Part shown: one piece after another, positions 23,045-34,061 of the stretch | How positions within the stretch are numbered: the stretch's first letter is position 1 | How the letters are laid out: every line of letters begins with the position of its first letter | Assembly (NCBI GenBank): GCA_900073065.1 | Contig: FJOG01000019.1 | Coordinates: forward strand, 773,151-837,150 | DNA from: Phialocephala subalpina | Taxonomy: Eukaryota > Ascomycota > Leotiomycetes > Helotiales > Mollisiaceae | DNA: 64,000 nucleotides | Direction of reading: 5' to 3' | Made by a program: the position numbers and the translations under genes | Notes under the pieces: model-generated | The model's database searches: none | What the model was told of the DNA's origin: nothing | What the model saw: only the letters and a program-made list of their open reading frames with translations

Positions 23045-25777
23045 TCAGTTTCTGATTCCTATATCCATATGACCAGGACTCGGCGGAACATCCCCTACAT
23101 CCCACTCAGTCTGTTCGCTTCCCAACACGAAGTGAATGCCCCCTCCATCACCGCCGACGAGATCTCCATGTGTAACCCAGCTCTTATTCCAACTTTCACC
23201 ATTGACTGTCAGGCTTTGGATGTATGGACCCTGGTCCAGTCCCTCAGTTGTTATCTTGAGTGTTTTGTCCCCCGCGACTGAGATGTTGAGATCGCTGAAC
23301 CAAGGCGAGAGAATAAGATAAACATCTTGGGTGACCATTGGGTAGAGTCCTATTTTCATCAGCTCCGTTGACAGTACTGTACAAAGAACGAGACGAGAGC
23401 ATACCAATCAAATTCCAAACCATCCAACTCTCCAAAGCTCCTGCATCGCTGTTACCAGGTACACCATCTCTCCCATTAGTGTAGTACTCATTAACGATTT
23501 CCCTGCTCCTCATCACACTCTTCCATTGCCTCTTTGGCAGATAGTTATACAAAAATGGTGTCCCAAAACTGGGTTCATTGCCCGGATTGAAGATTGCGGT
23601 ACCAGCACCGTTGCCAGCACCAACACTACCGTCTTGCAGTCCCGGAATGAATATAGCGTCAAGCCTTAACTCAGTGAGCTCCGATCCACCCATGAATGCG
23701 ATGAGCGTAGACATATCGTAAGGGATCGACCAGGTGTACTCCCAAGGGAGACCTTCATAGGTAACGTCAGACCAGGAGCACCAGACGCCGCAGTTGAGTG
23801 GTGAATATGAGGGGTCTCGGGTGCCATTTGCATAGAGCGGCGCGAGGAAGCCGGTGAAGTTGAGGGAGGTGAGGTTGTGTTGCCATATTTGCTGCCATCC
23901 ACTGTGTTACAGGCTTAGAAATTTGCTCGAATTTGCCCAATGGTGAGGAGAACTTACGCTGAACGATTTAAATATTTCACATGGTCTTGAGGCGCCAAGT
24001 CTTTGGCAACCTGACTCAAGGCGAAATCGTTGAGGCCATACTCTATGGTCCTGCTGATGCACCTTCCAAAACCAGTACCCTCGACTGGATCATACATGCT
24101 TACGTATCCCAAGCTCAGCCAATCTGGCAATGCTCCTCGACCTTCTTTGACGCTTCCAGTCGGATCTCCATAGTCGAATGTGTTATATGGTACCAATTCA
24201 GCGTCAGTCTTCATAGCAGCATATGCGTCTGTCCAGTTGATGCCATATTCTGGAGCCGATAGACCTTTGATATATGCGTCTGCTAGGACGTTGTCAGCAT
24301 TAGAGCCACCCTGAACTCTCCCATTATAGTTGCCACTCCTTCCATCTGGCATAAATCGCTCCCATCTCCAGATGTCAACCAGACTTCGGACAATGTCAGC
24401 TGCCCGCTTCGGCGCTGTTAGCACCAGATAGCTGTTGAGGCACCGGAACGTATCCCAGAGAGTGTAGAAGTCATCATAACTTGGCTCTTCCGTCTCCCAA
24501 TTCTGGTTCTCGCCTGTCCGGTCACTGGGCATAAGATGCATCTTGTAGAGACCCGAATACAGCATTTCAAGGAGAGTAGTGTTCGATTTGTCCATTGTGG
24601 TGACCTTGGACAAAACTTCAGAATTCCATCGTGCCACCGCAGATTCGATGTAAGGCTCTAGAGACCAGGAGGTGAGCTCAGAAGAGATGAATTGGCATGC
24701 TTTGTCTGAATTGATGAACGAAATGCCAATTTTGGATTTGAGAGTCGTGGTATTAGATGGGAACGTGAAGAGACCGCCAATCCGACGCGCGTAGCTGTAG
24801 TATGTCTGCCCACCCGAAACTGAAGTCGCATTCGTGAAGACTGGAGGGTCGATATGCGGTAAGGTACTGTTGGGCCAGTATGGATCGGTGTATGGTCCTG
24901 AGAAAAGCTGGACGTGTTCTGGGATGGTATCGAATTCTGCGCAGAAGTATACTGGAGCATCCGGTCCTGTTGTCGAAATTAGCATGGCACGAATTGCTAG
25001 GAAAGGAACACCCACGGGAGCTAAAGCCACCTCGGTAAACTCCGTACCCTTGGTACTTGCTTCCGTCAGGACTTCTGGCGAGGAACCCGTTGCTGTAGAA
25101 TTGCGAATGCTGAGCTTCACCTGAGGAAGGAAGCATGTGCGAGACATCCACCAAGATATGCCTTTCATCTCTAGTGGTGAAGTTGTACTGCACGAGCCCT
25201 GCATGAGCAGTGGCTGTGAGCTCCGCAGATACGCCATTGGCCAAGACGGTCTTGTAGTAGCCAACACTCGCGATGTCGGGTTCAACACGTTCTTGCATGT
25301 ACGTGAAATTATCCAGAACATTGACATTCTCCAATGTCGAGAGAGGCATTTGATGCACGAAGCCATACGTGGGCGCGCCCTATAAGTTTCAATAACTTGC
25401 CTCGGACAAGTAATGGAGAACTCACACCAGTTCCGCTCTCGTGTAGCATGCTTACACCAGTGACTGACCGGTCAGCGGATTTTCAACATATCACCAGAGG
25501 ACATACCGAATCCATCAGGGGTATATCCTGCATTGGCATCCACGTTGGTCCAATCAAATGCTGTTGTATCAATTCCGAACTTCACAACACCAAATGGTAA
25601 AGCAGGACCTGGAAACACATTTCCGCCGCCTGCTGCGGATCCTGGATTCCCCTGTCCTTCTGTGCCGCAAAACGGATCGACATACTCAGTCAGATCCTCA
25701 GAGAAAGTAGAATCAATTGAAAGAGTGGGCGTTACAATGGCAGATAGCAGGAGCGCTTTCAAGAGTCTGAGAAGCAT
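23045..25777 (-). CDS. Secreted GH92 alpha-mannosidase
   Basis: Six exons join in phase (25777-25507, 25463-25426, 25379-25016, 24966-23958, 23901-23405, 23349-23045), giving 827 residues, the usual size. A signal peptide occupies about residues 1-22. Family blocks appear in order: YVDPFCGTEGQGNPGSAAGGG-type opening and NVFPGPALPFGVVKFGID, SMLHESGTGGAPTYG spanning an exon junction, ILVDVSHMLPS, APVYFCAEFD, EEPSYDDFYTLWDTFR, GRSGNYNGRVQGGSNADNV, YDPVEGTGFGRCISRTIEYG, GNSDAGALESWMVWNLIGLYP and a C-terminal beta-sandwich. GH92 enzymes are calcium-dependent exo-alpha-mannosidases (1,2-, 1,3- or 1,6-) that trim N-glycans or mannoproteins. Linkage specificity cannot be read here. Several N-glycosylation sites fit secretion. 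Confidence 0.92.
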
Positions 25778-27086
25778 CTTGCTAAGAGATTGTCGATCCT
25801 GTTCCGACTGAACGGACGTTGGTAACCAATTGAGAGCCTTGTAGAGCACAAACGAAACGTGGCTTGGCCATACTTATATGCAGGTACGACAAAATATACA
25901 TGTTATCGATCATCGCTGCTCAACGTTACATATGCAGATCGAATGTAACCAAGATATCAGCGATACCCCACTTTCACTGGAATTTGGGGTGCGGGGTTTT
26001 GGGGAACAGCTCGGCGAACTTTCCGGAGCTACTCCAGATTCCTCTATCCCACTTTATGCTTATATTGTATTCAACCATCCTGAAGCCCAAACTTGTAAAA
26101 TTATATCTTGGTCGATGGTTGAAATGTTGGCTGACACTCTGGACGTGGCCCCCCGAACCTACTAGGTAGAATTGTCGACCTGTTCTAGATGAATTAGTTT
26201 TTATATCCTAGTCTGCTGGGAGTGGTACGTACCGCCTGAATGCTTGAGCAACAGACGGAAGTCAAAAGGGGACCTCTGCATGCATGCCTTGGGAACGTCC
26301 AAAATTGTCTCTTCGAGCGCTCTCCGCCCGATCGCCAAAGCCGAATGCAACGACAAAAGTGCAAGGTCCAAGACGCTTGTGCAGGCTTGCATCGACTTCG
26401 CAGATTCGCGGATGCTAGAAAACCGGTAGCAAGACCCGATCGACAGCCAGGGAAAGGATTGAAAGAGATTGAAGAGAAATGTTGAACCCCACTTGGTTCG
26501 AGTCCGGAGGGAATGAACGCGTTGACTCGAAGAAAATGGCTACTCCAGGAGCAATGCACGTATGTCTCCAGATACTTATGACAGAGTAAGAGCTTCGGGA
26601 GTAGTTGCAATGCTTCACAGATTATCAATGCTTGACGAAGAGGTTTATCAGGAGGATTTGAATGTTGGAGCAGGTTCCGGAGATTTAAACTCTCGGAATA
26701 AAGTTTCACCAACGCCCGAAATTTTCGCCTTCTGAAAGAAACCTTTGGGACTTGGAATTTTTGCAATATTCGTACCAAACATCATCTCTCCATGGCCGCC
26801 CACTTTCCTTCCTAGTCTTTCAGTAGTTTTTGTACTGCATGGAACGCAATCCTCTCCTCCATTTGGCTATTATAAATCTCGTTGAAGACCAGTAATTATT
26901 GATGAATGATCCATTGATCCCATCAGAACCGCGAATTTTCTTCACCACAGGTGCCAAAATTACGAAGTGTTTGTCATTCGATGCATCAAAATCATCTATT
27001 GCGCTATCTTCCTTTTGCTCTCTGTTTCGCCCTCCGTTGCTCCTTCCTCGTTCGAGCCTCCTCCTCACGTGCGCACAGCCTCTGTT
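25778..27086. other. Intergenic with no reliable gene
   Basis: A minus-strand frame at 26194-26778 lacks an ATG and has mixed composition. Short frames on both strands near 26200-26490 overlap it. They may be a decayed fragment, but no family is recognised. Confidence 0.35.
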
Positions 27087-28130
27087 CTACGTATAGTACT
27101 CTGGGGCATGTTTGTATGAGAAGAACGTTTCCTTGTCATGGCCAAAGACTAGTTTGGCATTCGTCCTTTTTGCCAGCATATGCACCATCTGATTTGAATG
27201 GATCCAGTCATCATGGTCACGTGCTAGCCAGCCTGTTTTCGTGAGCGATTGCCTCGACTCTTGCATCGTAACGTACCTTGAGGATGGGACTGCTCATAGT
27301 TCTCCTTCACATGGTACTGATCTGAGGTGAAGATCCAAGTCCCGCTCTCTCGCATATTAACCTGCATAATACACAATCCTGGAGTGTGTCCTGGGGCATG
27401 GCGCATGGTTAGACCTGGAAATATTTCCAAGAAGTCGGAGTGGAAGGTCTTCCAATTGAGGTCAAATCGAAGATAGTGCGGCCCGTAGACCACCGCGTCA
27501 CTGCCAGTTGCAACAGAGTAGAACGCATGTTTGAGCTCCTTCTCATGGGCGTAGATCGGAACATCGGTGTCAGTGAAATGCTCCAAACCACCAGCATGGT
27601 CGAGGTGCAGATGGCCCAGAATCACGGCTTTCACGTCTTTTATCGAGTGTCCAGTCTTTGCGATTGCTGCAGGAAGCTCCTTGTCGGACGTGTACTCGAC
27701 CTGTTTAAAAAGGTCGTTAAATGGCGGACCTAACACCTCTGGCCAGTTGCGCCCTGATCCGGTCTCGAACAAAATAAGGCCTTCTGTCGGATGCTCGATC
27801 AATGCTGAGATCTGCACAAGATGGCGTCTCTTATGCTCAGAGGGGTGTGGCTGGCTGTATGATCCAGCATTTGCCTGTCCAGTATCAGCGATTCAGCATG
27901 CAATAAGTTTTTCAGCTGTAGAGATTATTACTCCAGTGTAAACAAATGCTTCGTCAGTTTCCATATCACCAACATAAAGGAGCTAAAATCATATGAGTAA
28001 AAGTCTTGGTCCTTGATGCAGAGATCCTACCCATAGCTTGGTTCCCTTGCGTTGAAGTCAGCGTTCTGTGTCTAGGATATGATGAAAGACAAACCTCAGG
28101 AGCCTGAATCAATGTGTCTAGTGATGCCAT
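27087..28130 (-). CDS. AHL-lactonase-like metallo-beta-lactamase
   Basis: Five exons (28130-28095, 28045-28031, 27982-27932, 27874-27277, 27232-27087) give 281 residues, the usual length of the fungal family. Exon 2 is a 15-nt micro-exon encoding GTKLW. The N-terminal strand LLYVGDMETDEAF and HPTEGLILFETGSG precede the zinc motif HLHLDHAGG (about residue 122). HAPGHTPG supplies a further metal ligand His, FTSDQY the bridging Asp, and LVFGHD the last His. The fold hydrolyses esters or lactones; relatives include bacterial AiiA quorum-quenching lactonases and many fungal enzymes of unknown substrate. No signal peptide is seen, so it is probably cytosolic. It lies among oxidoreductase relics, hinting at former catabolic context (inference). 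Confidence 0.9.
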
Positions 28131-28487
28131 TAGTACTGATGGGGTTTTAGTATACTGATAATTATTTGAGGCCGATCAGAGTTCATCTTATAATGATCTA
28201 GAGACTCCTGGACAGATTGAAATACCAAGAACACAATGAATTCACATCCGCATTTTCAGCTGCACCTCGGGGTAAGCGTGCTATCGCGAGCTGGGGCGTA
28301 TGGGAGATTTCATTTTGTTATTGAAAAATGAGTAAGCAGAGACTCCGAGAAGCACTTGGCATATGCAGCTAAAAAGCGCTGCTATTGGTTAATGGGGACA
28401 CGATGAACGCCTCTGTGGGGCTGACTCTGCGACTCCTTCTGAAAAACTTCATCTTTATGTATGCGAGCGCATATTTCGATGCCTCTT
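28131..28487. other. Intergenic, promoter of the lactonase-like gene
   Basis: About 360 bp without coding frames. It contains the divergent upstream region of the lactonase-like gene. Confidence 0.4.
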
Positions 28488-28700
28488 TCAAGTATGCAGC
28501 AAACGAGACTTAGGCCATTCAACATTCAATTCGTCGCGTTGACGAGCTATCTCAAGAGCTTCGCGTGATGCTCCCAGAAACGGGAACGCTCTCTTCTCGT
28601 CAATGATGCTAGATCTTTGGCCTGTAGACGGACATTCTCTGAAGTTCCTTACGATCATGATTGAGTTGTACTGTCGTCCCTGATGCTCGAATGAGTCCAT
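28488..28700 (-). CDS. Small hypothetical ORF, 70 codons
   Basis: An ATG at 28700 opens a polar 70-residue frame (MDSFEHQGRQYNSIMIVRNF to EWPKSRLLHT) with plausible protein composition and a helical SREALEIARQRDEL segment. There is no signal peptide or known motif. It may be a real small gene, one exon, or the relic of a larger one. Confidence 0.25.
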   Translation of the reverse strand: MDSFEHQGRQYNSIMIVRNFRECPSTGQRSSIIDEKRAFPFLGASREALEIARQRDELNVEWPKSRLLHT

Positions 28701-28808
28701 GGAGACTATAAATAGCCGACTCTCGTCCTCAAATGTCTATTTCTGTTTGCAATTCGAAGGATCGCTTCCTCATCACCGTCCTGAAGAAATCCAGAAACAT
28801 CGAACAAC

Positions 28809-29726
28809 ATGGCAACCGCGCCAAGCTTCAAAACCGTACATGGCTCTGATAATGGGGCTCTGCTGGAGCGGGTCTTTGAAGGTCGCGACCTGAAAAGCAA
28901 CGAGCTCCTGATCCGTATCACTTACTCGGGTGTCTGGGGCGGACATCCACAACATGGATAGCGACATGGTCCTTGGCCACGAAGGTGTCGGTGTGGTGGA
29001 AGATTTCGGAGATGGCGTAAAGGCGAACTGGAAAATGTATGTTGTATCCCACGGAGGTCCGACGAAAATATGCTGACGTCTGACAGAGGAGAGCCCGTCG
29101 GTTTCGGTTATGTTCACGATGGATGCGGCGTCTGCGAATTTTGTATCAGGCGATCACACATGCACTGCCCAAATGCCCAACGATCCTACTCCATCAGCGA
29201 CTTCGATCAAGGCTCCTTTTCAACGCACGCGATCTGGCCTGAGACTCTCATCCATCGTCTTCCAGCTGGTCTTACGGATTCCGAAGCAACACCATTATTC
29301 TGCGCTGGGCAGACAGTGTTCAGTCCATTGGAGAGATACGTCAAGCCTGGCGGGCGAGTAGGAGTCGTTGGATCGGTAGTCTTGGACATCTTGCCATTCA
29401 ATACGCGAGCAAATGGGGCTGCGATGTCGTTGCTTTCTCTGGGACTGATAAGAAGAAGCAAGAAGCTTTTGCATTGGGTGCTACTGATTTCGTGGCTGAT
29501 GAACTTTCGGTTCTTCGAAGACGCTGGGGGAGATGCGGACTTGGTAGCATTTCAGGATCGTCTGGCGGCTCTGGACTCCAAGTTTCGCGTAAGGGGGATG
29601 AAGGGGCTTAGGGCTGTGGATGCGAGTGCGTTCCCTCGAACGCCGGGAGGATTCCCTATCTTTCCAACCTTTGTGCTTGGCATGAAGGCGAGTGGGGTTG
29701 TTTTACAGGCGCCAGATAGTTGGTAG
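28809..29726 (+). pseudogene. Chimeric relic: zinc alcohol dehydrogenase joined to a GMC oxidoreductase tail
   Basis: From ATG 28809 the frame is a medium-chain zinc alcohol dehydrogenase: ...LLIRITYSGV, then after a one-base shift near 28936 ADIHNMD and LGHEGVGVVEDFG, an intron at 29037-29086, then GYVHDGCGVCEFC (structural-zinc loop) and LTDSEATPLFCAGQTVF. A second one-base loss near 29369 breaks the nucleotide-binding motif; the next frame reads IGSLGHLAIQYASKWGCDVV and stays sensible up to FVADELS. From about 29535 the sequence is instead the C-terminus of a GMC flavin oxidoreductase: LDSKFRVRGMKGLRAVDASAF-PRTPGGFP to the stop. The ADH C-terminal third and the GMC FAD domain are missing, so neither enzyme can be functional. 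Confidence 0.75.
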
Positions 29727-30249
29727 CATGTTGGTGATATGTGTGAGAGAGTGTTTCGGGTGTGGAGACTTTGAATGTTGAGATAGTCCCAAGTACTGTC
29801 GATGATGGAATCGATTCTCTTGACGGTCAGACGCCCCAGTCTCGATTAGTAACCAAAGAAGGTGATGCTGTGGTGCTTGTATGTTGGTTTGCTGTAAATT
29901 CAAGTGATGCCTCAAGAAATGTGGTATCACAGAATGGTGAGGAAAAAGGGTATAACTTGGGGTTGGAGGGATGGTGTGAGATTCTGAGTGTTATACAACC
30001 AGTGTCCTGGATCGGAGAGGTGTCTGAGCACCTTTCGAGCCATTTGGAAGAGGGAAAAGTTTCGTTTAAAAGAAATAAACTCTTCATAAGAGATTAAAAT
30101 ATATTGCCTAGCCTATTTAGAAGTCCCATTCACTTCTCGACGTGGAGGGGAGTAGGATGCCATGACCACCCTCTGTCATAGAAGCGTCGCAGCTGAAGTG
30201 GAAATGTACATGGACCCATATCCATTCCGCCTCTTGCTGATATCGTAGT
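29727..30249. other. Intergenic, nothing recognised
   Basis: About 520 bp of convergent 3' DNA. The plus-strand frame at 29762-30097 has no ATG-supported protein character beyond chance. Confidence 0.4.
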
Positions 30250-31339
30250 CTAGCCAATCACAGCACAAGGCCCAAAGCCATAAAAGGATCCAGCTCCTGG
30301 ACCCGAGATTCCAAAAACGCCATATGGACAATAATCCGTTGGAGCGTGTCCACCACTTGTCTCGGTCACCAAGAAACAGATATTGTTGAAAAACTCGTAG
30401 ACAAAACAAGAAGATCCTTCAGTATAGCAGGATGCACAACATGCTTGCTCGGACAAGGCAGAGGTTCCTCGTACCAGACCCACTCCTGCTTGGATACTTC
30501 CACCTACGTAGTGATAACCATAATTCTGTGCCGGATCGCAAACTAGTTGAGTTGTTAATGTTCAGCTCCCATGAATGTGCATATTTTGTGAGGACGGAGA
30601 AGCACGTACCAGGAATGATTGATGCTTGTGCATAGACGGTTGTGGTAGTGGTTGCCTTCGATATCCTTAGCGATTTACTTTCTCCGAATTGAGAAGGATA
30701 GCACGATGGAAAATGCATTCACTTACTGGTGTTGGGGCGTAAGTGGTTGATACGGTGATACCAGCACATGAGCAAGCACTGGAGTAACGGACAGTGCCAG
30801 AGCACGCGGAAGCATAGATGGGAACAGAATTTGGCACAACCGTGACCTGGCGGGCTTTCACACCAGCAGCGGTGGTTGTTGCAGCGGCCGCAATGGATGT
30901 CGGAGCGACCAGAAATGAGTCCAAAGCTACATCACGGGGCTTTAGACTGTCCTTCTTGGCAAGAGGTGCTGCCGTTCGTTTTGCGTTGGACCCCACAACC
31001 GAGTAGGATGTACCAGTCAGTGTGACTGTCGAAGTCCTGTGGGATTGTTATCAGTCAAGACTGCCAAAGAAGGCGAGAAATGTAGGATGTACGGGGTCGC
31101 CGGGGTGATTGTTTCCATCATGAAGCTAGAGCAGTCTGCCATATGAGAAGCTTGAACATCTGGGGCGTATCGAGTTCCGGTAACAGCGCGTGCGCAGTTG
31201 TCCTAAATGAGAGTCTCAGCAAGATCTTTCAAGTCCTTGTTGAGGAAGTCGAGTATCTTACTGCGTTGCATCCTCCTCTTTGAAAGACCGAAGCAAGTGC
31301 CTCCGTTACTAGTAGAAGGATCACAAGCTTGTTTCCCAT
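30250..31339 (-). CDS. Secreted cysteine-rich protein
   Basis: Five exons (31339-31262, 31202-31093, 31036-30727, 30655-30610, 30542-30250) splice in phase to 278 residues. A signal peptide (MGNKLVILLLVTEALA) leads into a short Cys module (GGCNADNCARAVTGTRYAPD...ADCSSFM) common at the start of fungal secreted proteins. A Ser/Thr/Ala-rich central part with KR-like sites follows, then a CSGTVRYSSACSCAGITVSTTYAP segment. The C-terminal module (CDPAQNYGYHYVGG...QACCASCYTEGSSCFVYEFF...CFLVTETSGG) resembles a compact PAN/apple-like cysteine domain. It is probably extracellular or wall-associated. Apple-like modules bind carbohydrate or protein, but no ligand can be inferred. Confidence 0.8.
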
Positions 31340-32616
31340 GATGGCTGTTCAAGGTTCCAGTGAAGATGTTCAAGGAAGTTGTCTCGATTTTGTAAAGTAG
31401 ATTGACGCGGAAGAAATTTCATTGCGAGCCGAATTGAGGGTTCTTATATTGTTCTTTTCAAACAGTGTTGTTCCACTTCACCTGGATGCTCTGAAGTTCC
31501 TGCCTTGGGGAACATCCCGACATCGATGGCGCTCAAACCCTGACAAGCAAGACCAAGGCTGAAATATGCAAGCCTCGAAGCTTCTCATATCAATTTTGAG
31601 GAAGCTGAAAGCATATCGCCTGCGGGATTCAGCCTCCCACCTTACCATATCCAACCTCGACATACTAAGAGAGGGGGGACCCTTGCAACTTCGCCTGATA
31701 TTTGTTATAATGAAGGCAAATAGTGTGCCGTTCATCACCAGAGCTGAGTTTCTGTTGGTAATAGTCTCGGAGCTATGCATATCTACTTCAATCTCTCAGT
31801 GAAATACCAAGCCAGGTGGTAAAAAAATCCATGAAGCAGGCGGGCGGTGAACGCAAGGCGTTCTTAGCAAGACTCTATGGCGGTACCAGGGTCAAATCGA
31901 CTGCGGGGTTGGGATTGACAACATCCAAGACCCGCAGATCAGCTGCAACATTCATTCTCAAAACACACGAGACATACTTCAAGCTTAAATCAATAGTGTA
32001 AAGAGGCTGATCGGAGTAGCGAATCAATGTGTTACCGTCTTTAGCTCTGGATTTACGCCACCGCCCTGACTAAGACATTTTGGGAGTTCCCCACATGAGG
32101 AATGAGCACAAGTCAAAATCAAAGAGAGTACCATCCTGTAATACCACATAGGAGGGAAGACACCCTCCTTTACACAGCATGCGTGAGGCCGCAGAATTCT
32201 CTGCTAGTTCCGATGAACTGGGAATGGAAACGCCCAAATTTGTCGAACTTTCATCGGGCACTTTTCGAAAAGTTGAAAACCGGAGGTGTACGCGAGACCC
32301 GTGGCGGTTTACGGCATGGCGTAGGGCTGGGCTTATCAGATGCACGAAAAATCATACAACAGATGTCTCTGTGCTGTCTGCTAGCCCGCGACTGATTTTG
32401 ACCCTGCGGTTACGGCACGAGCAATCACATGGACTAAGCCGATTTACAGTCAAAGCTTACTGGCAAAAATAGCATAGCAGAACCAAGATGGACCTGCAAT
32501 TCCAACGCAGAGTAGAAACAATCTAATAGACCACAATACCTAAAAGGTAAAAACAACACTGGTACGAAGTGAATGTGACTGTAAATCTTGGATCCCAAAA
32601 CTGAATAAAGTACCTC
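31340..32616. other. Gene-poor region, no gene supported
   Basis: About 1.28 kb with several 60-100-codon frames on both strands and no domain or splice pattern. It may contain the lost 3' flank of the neighbouring relic. Confidence 0.4.
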
Positions 32617-33470
32617 TTAGCTATCAATTCCGCAACAGGAAACTCTCGATGGTGCCGCAAGGGCTTTCTTATTTCTCAATAGCGTCATAGACCGCTCTCT
32701 GAAACATATCGAAAACTCATTGGCCACTTCGTCACCCATAGGGAAAAGAGTCATGAACAGCGTTCCGCTCACTCCCGCCTCCTGAGCAATCCACCAATAA
32801 ACATTCGGCAACCCAGACCAGCTCAGCATCCCATTATGTTTCTCTTCACTAGTTGCTGTCAAATTCAGACAGGCTCCCAAACCATAATGAAGCTTGGCGC
32901 CCATTGTCTGTCCCTGAGCGGTTAATTGTACTTGCTGAGGAACTTCCCGAAATTGCATGAGCGCTTTCTGTGCTTCCGGACTCATTCGCGGCTTGTGCAT
33001 CTCTAAAACAGTAGCTGGCTTTAGCAGAGTCCCATCATTGAGCGTCAAAGATGATAGAATCTCCTGCAAGTAAGCAGCACTGAAAACCACCGACATCCTC
33101 CTCAATATTTCATGGCCACATTCATAATCTGTGTTCCCAACCTTTCCATTCGGATTTAGAGCAAGGCCGAATGGGTCTTCACCACCTACTCACATTGCAG
33201 TCCCTGCAAGTTTTGCTTTAATCTCGAGATGTTGATCATGATGGAAGGTTATGGACTTAATGTCCAATGGTGCACAAATGCTGGCCAGAATGTAGTCTTC
33301 GAGGAAGAGGTTGTTATTTACTCGACAGGTCATAATCCCTACCCAACCGATACCCGCTCCGTAGTTGTAGGATGTACTAGGTTCAAATAGGAGTGGGTAG
33401 AAATAGTTCTCTGCGCTTTGACCTGGACGATGGAAAGAAGTAGGATGCCAGAGCAGCTCGCCCTCGCAGA
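32617..33470 (-). pseudogene. Truncated serine beta-lactamase/esterase-family relic
   Basis: Reading leftwards from about 33440, RPGQSAENYFYPLLFEPSTS then YNYGAGIGWVGIM, CRVNNNLFLEDYI and CAPLDIKSITFH match the middle of fungal class-C-like beta-lactamases (PF00144 type). At about 33188 the frame has TGA where the family has a basic residue before GGEDPFGLALNPNG. About 60 nt later the conserved Gly-rich stretch is out of frame. From 33105 it is again coherent (LQEILSSLTLNDGTLLKPATV ... GLGACLNL ... LSWSGLPNVYWWI) to a normal end at 32617. The N-terminal part with the catalytic S-x-x-K is missing. Non-functional by inspection. Confidence 0.75.
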
Positions 33471-34061
33471 ACCACTCACAAACGCTCTTCGAGAACTTTA
33501 ATTTTGAATTTATAAGCTTCGTTGTTAAGACTTCGAGTTTTGAGATGATTTAAAACCGAGTTAAGCTTTACTTCTCGTCCACGATGTCCACGATGTCCAC
33601 GGAGATATTTCTTCAGCCATGGACGGTGCATCTTGACCTTTGTGTGAGCTTCGGGTTCGAAGACTTCAAGTGAAGTGGTAGTAAGGTAGGAAAGAGCATA
33701 TTCGACATGTGATATCGCGCCTTTCTCGTGTTTGTTCACGCACAACATGTTGGGATTCTGTAAACAACACTGCTCCAAGTACTAGCACGTTCTAATCATT
33801 GAAAAGGGTGAATATCATGATAAGCTTCCAAAGTTCCAATTCACCCAGAATATCGAACCTAGCTAGGCGATAGAAGCTAGTAGGCCGCCCTTTTGTTTGC
33901 GCTTCATCGTCTGCAATGACTCTCTATCTCCACAACCACAGCCACTTCCAAACCTCTCCCAAACAAAACATCACGCTCCTTAGAATTCGTATTGCGCAAC
34001 TTCAACTGCAATAATCTTGCAAATAAAAGTCATTCTACAGAACAAAGCCAACGAAGTCGCC
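33471..34061. other. Region upstream of the beta-lactamase relic
   Basis: A minus-strand frame at 33476-33778 reads well in places but has no start or known motif, and contains a short GHR duplication from a repeated 9-bp unit (CACGATGTC) near 33579. The right part is the promoter of the gene at 34062. Confidence 0.35.

Noticed and set aside
26194..26778. 195-codon minus-strand frame between the mannosidase and lactonase genes
   Set aside because: Lacks an ATG start and any domain; composition is mixed across frames.
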